Shown in pieces: positions 25,863 to 34,242 of a DNA stretch of 64,000 nucleotides. Under the pieces are notes generated by a model. The model searched no databases. It was not told where the DNA came from and worked only from the letters and a program-made list of their open reading frames with translations. Both the position numbers and the translations under genes were made by a program. This DNA comes from Rhizobium sp. FY34. GTDB lineage: Bacteria > Pseudomonadota > Alphaproteobacteria > Rhizobiales > Rhizobiaceae. Position 1 is the first letter of the stretch. Every line of letters begins with the position of its first letter. The stretch covers positions 1 through 64,000 of the forward strand of contig NZ_STFZ01000018.1 of the NCBI RefSeq assembly GCF_005222845.1, given 5' to 3'.

Positions 25863-26600
25863 TCAGATGGTCCAGCCGCCATCGATGGCGACAGCCTGGC
25901 CGGTGGTATAGGTTGCGCCGGCAAGATAGACGGCAAGGTCTGCGATTTCTTCCGGTGCGCCAAGCCGGCCGATCGGCTGGCGGGCGATGAAGGCGGCACG
26001 CGCCGCGTCATAATCGCCTTGCGCGCGTAGACGCTCCTGCAGCGAGGGGCTTTCCACCGTGCCGGGGCAAATCGCGTTGCAGCGGATGTTGTGGCCCACG
26101 TAATCAGCGGCAACCGCTTTGGTGAGGCCGATGACGGCCGCTTTCGAGACACCATAGGCAAAGCGGTTAGGCACGCCCTTGATGGAGGAGGCAACCGAGG
26201 ACATGTTGATGATGGCGCCGTCGCGGCGTTCCATCATGCCCGGCAGCACGGCGCGAATGGTGCGGATCATCGCCTTCACATTGAGGTCGATGGCGAAATC
26301 CAGATCGCTGTCCTTCATCTCCAGCACCGAACCGCCATGCACGACGCCAGCGCAATTGAACAGTACATCCACCTGTCCGATGCCGGCCACGCAGGCCTGC
26401 ACCGCCTCGGTATTCAACACGTCCAGCTTTTGTGTCTTGAGGTTCGCATGCCTCGGCAGTTCCGCCAAAGCCTGTTCGTTGATATCTGTGGCATAGACCA
26501 GTGCGCCAGCCTCTGCGAAAGCTATGGCGCTTGCCCGCCCGATGCCCTGGCCGGCAGCCGTGATCAGCACCGTCTTGCCTTGAAGATTAGCCATGTTCAT
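25863..26600 (-). CDS. Short-chain dehydrogenase, likely 2-keto-3-deoxy-L-fuconate dehydrogenase
   Basis: The 245-residue classical SDR has the cofactor motif VLITAAGQGIGRASAIAFAE, the NAG-equivalent LFNCAGVVHGG and the catalytic Ser-Tyr-Lys set (INMSSVASSIKGVPNRFAYG, then VSKAAVIGLTKAV). The C-terminus GQAVAIDGGWTI is typical. In the oxidative fucose route it would oxidise 2-keto-3-deoxy-L-fuconate to the 2,4-diketo acid with NAD+. Two nearby starts, 26600 and 26594, are possible. The operon order dehydratase, hydrolase, SDR supports the assignment. Confidence 0.83.
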   Translation of the reverse strand: MNMANLQGKTVLITAAGQGIGRASAIAFAEAGALVYATDINEQALAELPRHANLKTQKLDVLNTEAVQACVAGIGQVDVLFNCAGVVHGGSVLEMKDSDLDFAIDLNVKAMIRTIRAVLPGMMERRDGAIINMSSVASSIKGVPNRFAYGVSKAAVIGLTKAVAADYVGHNIRCNAICPGTVESPSLQERLRAQGDYDAARAAFIARQPIGRLGAPEEIADLAVYLAGATYTTGQAVAIDGGWTI

Positions 26601-26715
26601 TCCTCTCTAACGTCATGATCTGCTTGCCTGCCTTTCCATCCGCACGACTCATTGGCCGCGAATGGCCGCAGCCTTCAACCTCGCCAGTTTGATTGCAAGG
26701 CCAAGGCGACGGGTC

Positions 26716-27735
26716 TCAGACTTCCACCATGGCCTTCACGACACCGGCTGTCGGGTCAGTCAGGCCGGCAAATTTCTGCGGCACCTCGGACAGCGCCATG
26801 CGATGGGTGATCAGCGCATCCGGCACATGGCCGGCGCGCATGGCGTCCATCACATGCTCAAAATCGGCAAGCGTCGCGTTGCGGCTGCCGAGTAACGTGG
26901 TTTCCCGCTTGTGGAATTCCGGATCCGAAAAGCTGATATGGCTTGCCACGATCGACACCAGAACATAGGTGCCGGCATGGGCCACAAAGCCGAAGCCGCG
27001 CTCAATGGCTTTCGGGTTGCCGGTTGCATCAAACACGGCATCGAAGAAATTACCCTGGGTAATAGTGGACAGTTCCTCCACATCGCCTTCGCCCAGAAGC
27101 ACGGTGGAGGTGATGCCCAGATGCTGGCGGGCGAAATCGAGGCGATCCTTGCGCCCATCGATCAGCGTGACCGAAGCTCCTTCCATCTTGGCAAACACGG
27201 CAACCGCAAGGCCGATCGGGCCAGCGCCGGCAATCAGCACGGTTTCGCCGACGCGTGTTCTGGCCCGTGCTACCGCATGGGCGCCAATGGCCAGAAACTC
27301 CACCATGGCCGCCTGATCGAGCGAAAGCCCCTCAGCCTTCACCAGAAATTCCGCTGGCACGCAGAGATATTCGGTCATGCCGCCATCGCGGTGAACGCCG
27401 AGCACGCCGATATTGCGGCAGCAATTGCTGCGGCCCTTCAGGCAGGCATTGCAGTGGCCGCAGGAAATATAGGGAATGACTGAAACAGTATCGCCAATCG
27501 CCAGATGGCTGCCGGGCGGTGCTTCTTCTACGGTTGCCGCCAGCTCGTGCCCCATGACCCGCGGATAGGAGAGATAGGGCTGGTTACCGGTGAAGATATG
27601 CAGGTCCGTGCCGCAGACGCCGATGCGCCGGATGCGCAGCAGCGCTTCGCCGGGACCGGGCTTCGGTTTTTCCCGCTCGATGGCAGAAAGCGTGCCGGGA
27701 GTATCGCAGATAATTGTCAGCATGGACTTACCCAT
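26716..27735 (-). CDS. Zinc-dependent alcohol dehydrogenase of the MDR family
   Basis: The 339-residue MDR enzyme has the catalytic zinc site (RRIGVCGTDLHIFTGN, PRVMGHELAATVEE), the four-Cys structural zinc lobe (CGHCNACLKGRSNCC) and the Rossmann motif LIAGAGPIGLAVAVFAKM. It resembles sugar-acid dehydrogenases such as E. coli L-galactonate 5-dehydrogenase (YjjN/LgoD), but could also act on fucose or another polyol. The start at 27735 overlaps the upstream lactonase gene by 8 bp; an alternative ATG at 27723 would avoid the overlap. It is an extra dehydrogenase beyond those needed for the basic fucose pathway. Confidence 0.8.
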   Translation of the reverse strand: MGKSMLTIICDTPGTLSAIEREKPKPGPGEALLRIRRIGVCGTDLHIFTGNQPYLSYPRVMGHELAATVEEAPPGSHLAIGDTVSVIPYISCGHCNACLKGRSNCCRNIGVLGVHRDGGMTEYLCVPAEFLVKAEGLSLDQAAMVEFLAIGAHAVARARTRVGETVLIAGAGPIGLAVAVFAKMEGASVTLIDGRKDRLDFARQHLGITSTVLLGEGDVEELSTITQGNFFDAVFDATGNPKAIERGFGFVAHAGTYVLVSIVASHISFSDPEFHKRETTLLGSRNATLADFEHVMDAMRAGHVPDALITHRMALSEVPQKFAGLTDPTAGVVKAMVEV

Positions 27736-28546
27736 TTAACCGGTAGAAGGATTGCGCATTGGCACCGAAGACGGCGGCGTGATGATCGTTCGGCACAATG
27801 TCGCGGCACTGATCGAACCAGCTGCGATAATCGCTGGCAAGCCGTATCACCGGCCAGTCACTGCCCCAGATCACGCCCCTTGCGCCAAACAGGCCAAGGA
27901 TGGTCTCGGCATAGGGCCGCACGGCCTCACGCTTCTGGTCGCCCGCTTCGGTCAGCAGGCCCGACAGCTTGCACGACACATTGGGAAGGCTGGCCAGATC
28001 GGCCATGGCGGCGCGCCATTCGGTGAATTTGCCGTGGGCAATGTCGGGCTTGGCGCCGTGATCAATGACGATGCGCAGATCGGGCTGGCGTTCTGCAAAG
28101 GTAACGAGATGCGGAAGGTGTCTTGGAAAGACCAGCGCATCGAGGGCCAGGTCGGTTGCGATCATCGCTGCCACGGCCTCGTCCAGCGCCGGATCGGTGA
28201 TCCATGCATCATCGGCCAGCCCCTGCAGCATGGGGCGCAGGCCCTTCAGCTTCGGATGCGCCGCAAGCCTTGCCACGGCCTTTGCCGCGTCCTTGGCTTT
28301 CAGGTCCGTCCAACCGACGACGCCCAGAATAACAGCGTGACGGTCGGCCAGATCCAGCATGAAACGGGTGTCGGCCTCGCTTTCCATGGTCTACACCAGA
28401 ACGGTACCGGCAACGCCGCAGGCATCCAGCAGCGGCTTCAGGTCTTCCGGCATAAAATCGCGATGGATCGCCTCAAGCTCTGCCGGTGGCCATTCGCCCA
28501 CCCGGTCTGCCAGCGTCCAGAAGTGCTGATGGGCATCGATCAGCAT
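27728..28546 (-). pseudogene. L-fuconolactonase-type amidohydrolase interrupted by an in-frame amber codon
   Basis: The full frame encodes a 272-codon amidohydrolase-2 protein: an N-terminal metal-binding start (MLIDAHQHFWTL), VVGWTDLKAKDAAK, KGLRPMLQGLADDAWI, LRIVIDHGAKPDI, NVSCKLSGLLTEA and the C-terminal VIWGSDWPVIRL. A TAG at 28391-28393 splits it after GTVLV, and the frame resumes at once with TMESEADTRFML. A single C-to-T change from CAG (Gln) explains this, since relatives keep a Gln there. The ATG at 28546 has AGGAG upstream. The downstream piece can restart at ATG 28387 but lacks the HxH ligands, so it should be inactive unless the amber codon is read through. The expected reaction is L-fucono-lactone hydrolysis. 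Confidence 0.8.
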
Positions 28547-28550
28547 AAGA

Positions 28551-29567
28551 TCAGGCTCCTTTACCCGGCAGGGGGGCACCCTCGGCAATCAGGCCCTTGT
28601 CCTTGAGGCGCGCCCAGAAGGAGGCCGGGATTTCCTCCTCGAACCAGCTGACATTGGCGGTGAGTTGCTCGGCATTGCGGGCGCCGGATACAATGGTCAG
28701 CACTGCCGGGTGGGCGAGCGGAAACTGAAGCGCTGCGGCCTGCAGGCTCACACCTTCCGCATCGCAGGCCTCCTGCAGAGCGGCCACTTTCGCCAGGATG
28801 TCTGCCGGAGCATCGGCATAGTTGAACTTGCGATTGCCGGCGAGAATGCCGGAATTGAACGGCCCGGCGATCACGATGCCGACGCCCTGTCTTGCGCAAT
28901 CATTCATGAAGGCCAGGCTCTGTTGTTCGAGCAGCGTATAGCGCCCGGCCAGCATGCAGATGTCGATCTCAGCGACCCGCATGGCATCGGCAATGATCTC
29001 CCATTCATTGACGCCAAGCCCGATTGCCTTGGTCGAGCCTTCCTCGCGCAGCTTGACGAGCGCCCTAAAACCGCCGCCCTCGGTCAACTGGCTCCAGTAA
29101 TGCGCGTGTTTTTCGCCATGCGTCATGGCTCCGATGTCGTGGACAAAGAGAATGTCCGGGGCCAGAAGCCCCAGCCGCTGCTGGCTTGCCTCAAACGAAC
29201 GCATCACGCCGTCATAGGTATAGTCATAGACCGGGCGAAAGGGCAGAGGTGCCATGAAGCCGTCTGCTTCCATGCCCACGGAGGCATCCGGCGTCATGAC
29301 GCGGCCAACCTTGGTGGAAATCGTATAGTCGTTGCGCGGCAGATCCGTCAGCATGGTGCCCATGCGCCGCTCGGCGCGGGTATAGCCATAGAAGGGCGCG
29401 CTATCGAAATAGCGGATGCCGCAATCCAGGGCGGTCTTGAAGGCAGTTTCGGATTCCGCGTAAGGGGTAACGCGGTAGAGATTGCCCATCTGCGCTGTGC
29501 CAAGGCCCATGCTGGTGAGTGCTACGCCGGTGCGGGCATGGGTGCAAAAATCTGCGGCCTTCATCAT
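28551..29567 (-). CDS. Aldo/keto reductase, likely L-fucose (D-threo-aldose) dehydrogenase
   Basis: The 338-residue aldo/keto reductase resembles D-threo-aldose 1-dehydrogenases that oxidise L-fucose, L-galactose or D-arabinose to the lactone. Tetrad residues are visible: Asp and Tyr in IRYFDSAPFYGYTRAERRMG, Lys in ISTKVGRV and His in ILFVHDIGAMTHG. Also typical are STKAIGLGVNEWEI and FPLAHPAVLTIVSGARNAEQ. It lies immediately upstream of the lactonase gene (4-bp gap), fitting consecutive steps. The start is one of two adjacent ATGs at 29567 and 29564. Confidence 0.84.
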   Translation of the reverse strand: MMKAADFCTHARTGVALTSMGLGTAQMGNLYRVTPYAESETAFKTALDCGIRYFDSAPFYGYTRAERRMGTMLTDLPRNDYTISTKVGRVMTPDASVGMEADGFMAPLPFRPVYDYTYDGVMRSFEASQQRLGLLAPDILFVHDIGAMTHGEKHAHYWSQLTEGGGFRALVKLREEGSTKAIGLGVNEWEIIADAMRVAEIDICMLAGRYTLLEQQSLAFMNDCARQGVGIVIAGPFNSGILAGNRKFNYADAPADILAKVAALQEACDAEGVSLQAAALQFPLAHPAVLTIVSGARNAEQLTANVSWFEEEIPASFWARLKDKGLIAEGAPLPGKGA

Positions 29568-29589
29568 GTCATCCTTTGCCTTTTGGGGC

Positions 29590-29614
29590 GGACGCGCGAG
29601 ATGTTCGCGCGTCC
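29590..29614 (-). terminator. Stem-loop between the binding-protein and aldo/keto reductase genes
   Basis: A perfect 10-bp GC-rich stem, GGACGCGCGA (29590-29599) and TCGCGCGTCC (29605-29614), with a 5-nt loop lies 13 bases after the binding-protein stop. There is only a short T/A-rich flank. Such hairpins after binding-protein genes commonly stabilise the upstream message or attenuate downstream genes rather than fully terminate. Confidence 0.5.
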
Positions 29615-29627
29615 GGTTTTGCCAAAC

Positions 29628-30575
29628 TCAGTAGAGAACGTTCTTGGCTTCCGGCTTGTCGATATTGTCCTTGGTGACGACAACGACGCCCGTATCGACG
29701 AACTTCTCGACCTTTTCCTTCTTGATCAGCTGCGACACGGTTTTCACGCCAAGTTCGCCCATCTGGAAGGAACCCTGCACGGCAATGGCGGCCAGCGTGC
29801 CGTCTTTGACGAATTCCTGCAGATCCTGGTTTCCGTCAAAGCCGACGGCGACAACCTTGCCCGCCTTGCCGGCCTGCTTGATGGCGCGGCCCATGCCGAT
29901 TGCGGTCGGCTCATTGGCACCGAAAATGCCCTTGAGGTCGGCATTGGCGGCCAGAACGTCGGTCGTCTGGTTGAGCGCCGTTGCCATCTGCGACTGCGAA
30001 TAATAAGGGCCGACGATGGACAGCTTGGAATTCGCCTTGATATAATCGGTGAAGCCGCCGACACGGCCGATTTCCGAGCCGGCACCTGCCACATAGGACA
30101 TCACGGCGATCTTGCCTTCGGTGCCGACCTTTGCAATCAGCGCCTTGGCGGCCAGTTCGCCTGCCTTGCGGTTATCGGTGGCGAGGAAGGATTGGTAATA
30201 TTGCTCGGCGCCCTTGGAGAGCATCGAGTCGATGATGACGACCGGAATGCGGGCTTCCCAGGCCTTCTTCACCGCCGGGATCAGCGCATCCGGATCGGAT
30301 GGGGCCAGAACAATGCCGGCCACGCCGCGATTGATGGCATTTTCCACCATGTTGACCTGATCGGCGATGGCGGATTCGGCAGCCGGACCCTGAAAGGTCA
30401 TGGTATTGCCGGACCCCGCCTGCTTCATGGCGGCATCGGCGCCCTTCTGCACGTTCTGCCAGAAGGTCGAGTTGACAGTCTTGACGATGACGGCGATTTC
30501 CGCGGCCTGGGCGCCAACCGATGCGGCGCAGACCATGAATGCCGATGTCAGCAATGCTTTAGCCAGTTTATGCAT
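29628..30575 (-). CDS. Periplasmic sugar-binding protein of a CUT2-class ABC importer
   Basis: The roughly 315-residue binding protein has a signal peptide (MHKLAKALLTSAFMVCAASV, cleavage near AQA-AE at residue 25) and a ribose-binding-protein-like fold: AVIVKTVNSTFWQNVQKGAD, GIVLAPSDPDALIPAVKKAW, IPVVIIDSML, SFLATDNRKAGELAAKALIA, IFGANEPTAIGMGRAIKQAG and VAVGFDGNQDLQEFVKDG. The ATG at 30575 follows GGAGGATGG; the frame is open further upstream but without signal-peptide character. The surrounding enzyme genes point to L-fucose or a related sugar as ligand; the sequence alone says only a ribose-type monosaccharide. Confidence 0.88.
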   Translation of the reverse strand: MHKLAKALLTSAFMVCAASVGAQAAEIAVIVKTVNSTFWQNVQKGADAAMKQAGSGNTMTFQGPAAESAIADQVNMVENAINRGVAGIVLAPSDPDALIPAVKKAWEARIPVVIIDSMLSKGAEQYYQSFLATDNRKAGELAAKALIAKVGTEGKIAVMSYVAGAGSEIGRVGGFTDYIKANSKLSIVGPYYSQSQMATALNQTTDVLAANADLKGIFGANEPTAIGMGRAIKQAGKAGKVVAVGFDGNQDLQEFVKDGTLAAIAVQGSFQMGELGVKTVSQLIKKEKVEKFVDTGVVVVTKDNIDKPEAKNVLY

Positions 30576-30666
30576 GTTTCCATCCTCCAAAATGAAGCGG
30601 CCATGATGGCCTCCTCCCGAGAGCTCCCACTCCCATGTTGTTGCGGATAAGGGTCCGCACCCTCTC

Positions 30667-31686
30667 TCATCGGCGGTTGCGCAGCTGGTCGATCCAGACG
30701 GTGAGCAAAATGACGAGGCCGATGATGATCTGCTGTGTGAAGGCGGAGACGCCATTCATGTTCAAGCCATTGCGCAGGATGCCGATAACGAAGGCGCCGA
30801 TCGCCGTGCCGGAAATCGTGCCGACACCGCCGATCAGCGAAGTGCCGCCGATGACGGCGCTGGCAATCGCATCCAGTTCATACATCACGCCTTCATTCGG
30901 CTGGGCGGTGACAAGGCGCGACATCAGCACGCAACCGGTCAGGCCTGCCAGCGTGCCGGACAGCACATAGGTGAAACTGACGACGCGGTTGACATTGACG
31001 CCGGACAGCCGGGCGGCATCGACATTGGAGCCTACGGCATAGATATGTCGGCCAAGCACCGAGCGGTTCAGCATGAAGGATACGGCAATCGCAATGACGA
31101 TCATCAGGATGACCGGATAGGGAATGCCGGGAAAGACGACATTCGGAAAGCCGTCATCGCCGATGGTGACCACGCGAAACAGCGAGCCATTGCCCAGTTC
31201 GCCAAAGCTTTCGCCAAGTCCGGATACGGCGCGTGCGCCGGTGATCTGCAGCGCCACGCCGCGGGCAATCAGCATCATGCCAAGCGTTGCGATAAAGGGC
31301 GGCAGCTTCATGCGGGTGACGAAAATACCGTTGATGAGACCGCAGGCCGAACCGGTGAGAATGCCGATCAGCATACCGATCGGAACCGGCATGCCCAGTT
31401 CCTTTACGGCAAGTGCGGCCACAACGCCCGACAGCGCCAGCACCGAGCCGACCGAAAGGTCGATGCCGCCGGTGATGATGACGCAGGTTGCGCCAATGCC
31501 GAGCAGTGCGATCGACGTGACTTGTAGCGCGATCGTCATGCCGTTGTTGACGGTGAAGAAGGCGTTGCTGGTGGCCGAAAACACGGCAATCAGCACGAAG
31601 AGGCTGCCAAGCGCTGCAAACTTCTGGATCACATCCTTCTGGCGATCGCTAAGGCGCCCGCTTTTCGGTTCGGTCGGAATGCTCAT
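30667..31686 (-). CDS. Permease of the fucose-type ABC importer
   Basis: The 339-residue protein is a single BPD_transp_2 permease (RbsC type) with about nine membrane helices after a basic N-terminal segment (PKSGRLSDRQKDVIQKFAAL). Family signatures include VIITGGIDLSVGSVLALSGV, PPFIATLGMMLIARGVALQI and VIGGTSLIGGVGTISGTAIG. Only one permease gene is present, so the channel is probably a homodimer, unlike the RhaPQ pair. It lies 7 bases after the ATPase gene, and a 91-bp gap separates it from the binding-protein gene. Confidence 0.9.
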   Translation of the reverse strand: MSIPTEPKSGRLSDRQKDVIQKFAALGSLFVLIAVFSATSNAFFTVNNGMTIALQVTSIALLGIGATCVIITGGIDLSVGSVLALSGVVAALAVKELGMPVPIGMLIGILTGSACGLINGIFVTRMKLPPFIATLGMMLIARGVALQITGARAVSGLGESFGELGNGSLFRVVTIGDDGFPNVVFPGIPYPVILMIVIAIAVSFMLNRSVLGRHIYAVGSNVDAARLSGVNVNRVVSFTYVLSGTLAGLTGCVLMSRLVTAQPNEGVMYELDAIASAVIGGTSLIGGVGTISGTAIGAFVIGILRNGLNMNGVSAFTQQIIIGLVILLTVWIDQLRNRR

Positions 31687-31693
31687 CTGAACC

Positions 31694-33259
31694 TCAATTC
31701 GCCGCCGGGCGGTGCGGGCTCAGCCCATAGCCCGAGGCGTAACGCATGATTTCTTCCTGGTTCGTCCTGGCTGTATCCAGAACGCCGGTGATGGTGCCGT
31801 TGTGGAAGACGGCGACGCGATCGGTCATGCCAAGGATTTCCGGCAGTTCCGAGCTGATCAGGATGACGCCGATGCCAGTGCGGGCAAGCTCGTCCATGAT
31901 CTTGTAGATGGCAAATTTGGCGCCGACATCGATGCCGCGCGTCGGCTCGTCGAAGAACAGGATGCGCGATTGGCGAAACAGCCATTTGCCGATGATGATC
32001 TTCTGCTGGTTGCCGCCAGACAGCAGCCGGACCGGCTGCTTGACGGACGGCGTCTTGATGCTGAGCAAATCGACATAATGCTCTGCCGCCTTGGCGTGAG
32101 CGGCAAAATCGATGAGCCCGAAGCGGTTCGACACCGCCTCCATATTGGCAAGCGTCATATTGGCATCGACCGGCATCTTGATCGCTAGTCCTTGTGCCTT
32201 GCGATCCTCCGACAGATAGGCAAGGCCTGCGGCAATCGCATCGCGTGGCGATGTGATCGACAGGACCTTGCCATCCATGGTGACCGTGCCTTCGTTGAGC
32301 GGATCGGCGCCGAAAATGGCGCGCGCCACTTCCGTGCGCCCGGCACCCATCAGCCCGGCAAAGCCTAGGATTTCGCCGCGGCGCAGCGTGAAGCTGACAT
32401 TGCGGAAAACCCCGTGACGGGTGAGGTTGTCGGCGCGTAGCAGCACATCTTCGGATGGTGTCGAGGTGCGTTCCGGGAATTTTTCCTCCAGCGACCGGCC
32501 AACCATGCGCGACACGATCTCGTCCACGCTTGTTTTGGCAAAGGCGCTGGTTGCCACATAGCGCCCGTCGCGCAGCACGGTGACGCGGTCAACGATGTCC
32601 GCCATTTCGTCCAGCCGGTGGGAAATATAGATGATGCCGACGCCCGAGGATTTGAGATCGTGGATCACCTTGAACAGCAGCCGTGTTTCCTGCTCCGTCA
32701 ATGAAGACGTCGGCTCGTCCATGATCAGCACTTCGGCATTGAGCGACAGCGCCTTGGCGATTTCCACCATCTGGCACTGGGCAACCGAAAGCTCGCGCAC
32801 CAGCCGGTCAGGAGAAATGGCAACGCCCAGCCGGTCGAGACAGGCCTGCGCATCGGCCTTCAGCTTGCGGCGATCGACTAGAAAGCCACGGCGCGGTTCG
32901 CGCGCCAGATAGATGTTTTCCGCCACGGTCAGATGCGGCACCAGGTTCAGTTCCTGGTGAATGATGGCGATGCCGAGGTTTTCGGCTTCCAGCGGATTGG
33001 CGAAATTGCGCGTCTGGCCCTTGTAGACGATCTTGCCGGATGTGGGCGTATAGACGCCACTGATGATCTTCATCAGGGTGGATTTGCCGGCACCATTTTC
33101 GCCGCAGACGGCATGAACCTCGCCGCGCTTCAGGTCGAAGCTGACATCGGCCAGCGCAGTGACGCTTGGAAATTCCTTGCGGATGTTTTCAAGGCTGAGC
33201 AGCATCTCGTCCGCAAACGAAGTGCCTGCCATGCCCTTTATGGCTTCGCCGTTTTGCAT
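31694..33259 (-). CDS. ATP-binding protein of the fucose-type ABC importer
   Basis: The roughly 521-residue protein has two nucleotide-binding domains of the RbsA type. Domain 1 has Walker A (CGENGAGKSTLMK), signature region LSVAQCQMVEIAKAL and Walker B (VLIMDEPTSSL). Domain 2 has the degenerate GAGRTEVARA, the signature LLSGGNQQKIIIGKWL and ILFFDEPTRGID. The ATG at 33259 (MQNGEAIKG) was chosen because AGGAG lies just upstream; an ATG at 33232 (MAGTSF) is possible. It is the first gene of the nine-gene leftward operon, divergent from the GntR regulator, with a palindromic operator candidate between. Confidence 0.9.
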   Translation of the reverse strand: MQNGEAIKGMAGTSFADEMLLSLENIRKEFPSVTALADVSFDLKRGEVHAVCGENGAGKSTLMKIISGVYTPTSGKIVYKGQTRNFANPLEAENLGIAIIHQELNLVPHLTVAENIYLAREPRRGFLVDRRKLKADAQACLDRLGVAISPDRLVRELSVAQCQMVEIAKALSLNAEVLIMDEPTSSLTEQETRLLFKVIHDLKSSGVGIIYISHRLDEMADIVDRVTVLRDGRYVATSAFAKTSVDEIVSRMVGRSLEEKFPERTSTPSEDVLLRADNLTRHGVFRNVSFTLRRGEILGFAGLMGAGRTEVARAIFGADPLNEGTVTMDGKVLSITSPRDAIAAGLAYLSEDRKAQGLAIKMPVDANMTLANMEAVSNRFGLIDFAAHAKAAEHYVDLLSIKTPSVKQPVRLLSGGNQQKIIIGKWLFRQSRILFFDEPTRGIDVGAKFAIYKIMDELARTGIGVILISSELPEILGMTDRVAVFHNGTITGVLDTARTNQEEIMRYASGYGLSPHRPAAN

Positions 33260-33336
33260 GATCTGCTCCTCCTTGCGCCCAAAGGCGCCAGCCGTTCGCG
33301 CTCCACCCGGCGGCTGTGGGATAGTGGTATGCGGCC

Positions 33337-33351
33337 TGACCAAATTGGTCA
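33337..33351. promoter_or_regulatory. Candidate GntR/FCD operator for the fucose-type operon
   Basis: TGACCAAATTGGTCA is a perfect 7-1-7 palindrome 78 bp upstream of the ATPase start and 135 bp upstream of the GntR start. FadR-type GntR regulators bind short palindromes of the GGT/ACC kind, so this is the obvious site for the adjacent regulator. A second partial inverted repeat (TTGGTCAAGCCAA, 33345-33357) overlaps it. Confidence 0.65.
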
Positions 33352-33485
33352 AGCCAATTTCAGAAATATTCGATACGGTGTGGGGATGGCCGCAATAAAT
33401 TGATGTAAAACAAATAAAATCAATGGCTTGAATGTGGTCTTGCCAGTTCCCGATCTTCTGCCTATGGTAAGGCCAACCGAGGGCA

Positions 33486-34190
33486 ATGGGTTTGATGAAC
33501 GGGATCAGGACGAGCGAGCGCAGGCTTTACCAGCAGGTGGCAGACCAGATCCGCGCGCTGATCCAGGCCGGCCAGTTCAAGCTGGGCCAGCGCCTGCCGG
33601 CCGAACGGGATCTGGCGCAGCAGCTTGGCGTATCGCGTCCCTCGCTGCGCGAGGCGCTGATTGCGCTCGAAATCGATGGCACGGTGGAGATCCGCATGGG
33701 GTCGGGCATCTACGTCATCGCCACGTCCGAGCGTCGTCCGGCCTCTGCCTCCTCGATGGGTGAAAGCCCGGTGGAACTGATGCAGGCGCGCGCTGCCGTG
33801 GAAGGTGCAGTCATGGTGCTGGCTGCCTCGCGCATGACACCGGATGTTTTGAAAACCCTGCGCCAGACACTGGATGCGATGGGTCGCGAAATTGCCGAGG
33901 GGCGCAAGCCCGTGGAGCATGACCGGCAATTCCATCTGGCGATTGCCGCGCAAGCGGGCAATAGCGTGCTGGCGCGCATTGTCGGTGAATTGTTTGATGA
34001 CCGTCATAGCCCGATCTCGACCCAGCTGCGGGTGCATTTCGAAACACCGGATACCTGGAGTTATGCGCTTGACGAACACGAGGCGATCTATGCGGCGCTG
34101 GAGGCGCGCGATGGATTGCTGGCGCAGGCGATGATGCATGTGCATCTGGAGGAATCCAAGCGCCGGTGGCTGGATAGCGAGCCCAGATAG
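33486..34190 (+). CDS. GntR-family (FadR/FCD) transcriptional regulator
   Basis: The 234-residue regulator has an N-terminal winged helix-turn-helix (RLYQQVADQIRALIQAGQFK, then LPAERDLAQQLGVSRPSLRE, ALIALEIDGTVEIRMGSGIY) and an all-helical FCD domain (LMQARAAVEGAVMVLAASRM, VEHDRQFHLAIAAQAGNSVL, LDEHEAIYAALEARD) with the Asp and His residues that usually bind metal and a sugar-acid effector. Start codons at 33486 and 33495 are both possible. It lies between the leftward importer/enzyme operon and the rightward UxaA-type gene and probably represses both in response to a pathway sugar acid. Confidence 0.88.
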   Translation: MGLMNGIRTSERRLYQQVADQIRALIQAGQFKLGQRLPAERDLAQQLGVSRPSLREALIALEIDGTVEIRMGSGIYVIATSERRPASASSMGESPVELMQARAAVEGAVMVLAASRMTPDVLKTLRQTLDAMGREIAEGRKPVEHDRQFHLAIAAQAGNSVLARIVGELFDDRHSPISTQLRVHFETPDTWSYALDEHEAIYAALEARDGLLAQAMMHVHLEESKRRWLDSEPR

Positions 34191-34242
34191 GTCCGCGGTT
34201 TTCGACATAGAAGATGAATAAACCTCCAGGGAGGAGGATTAA

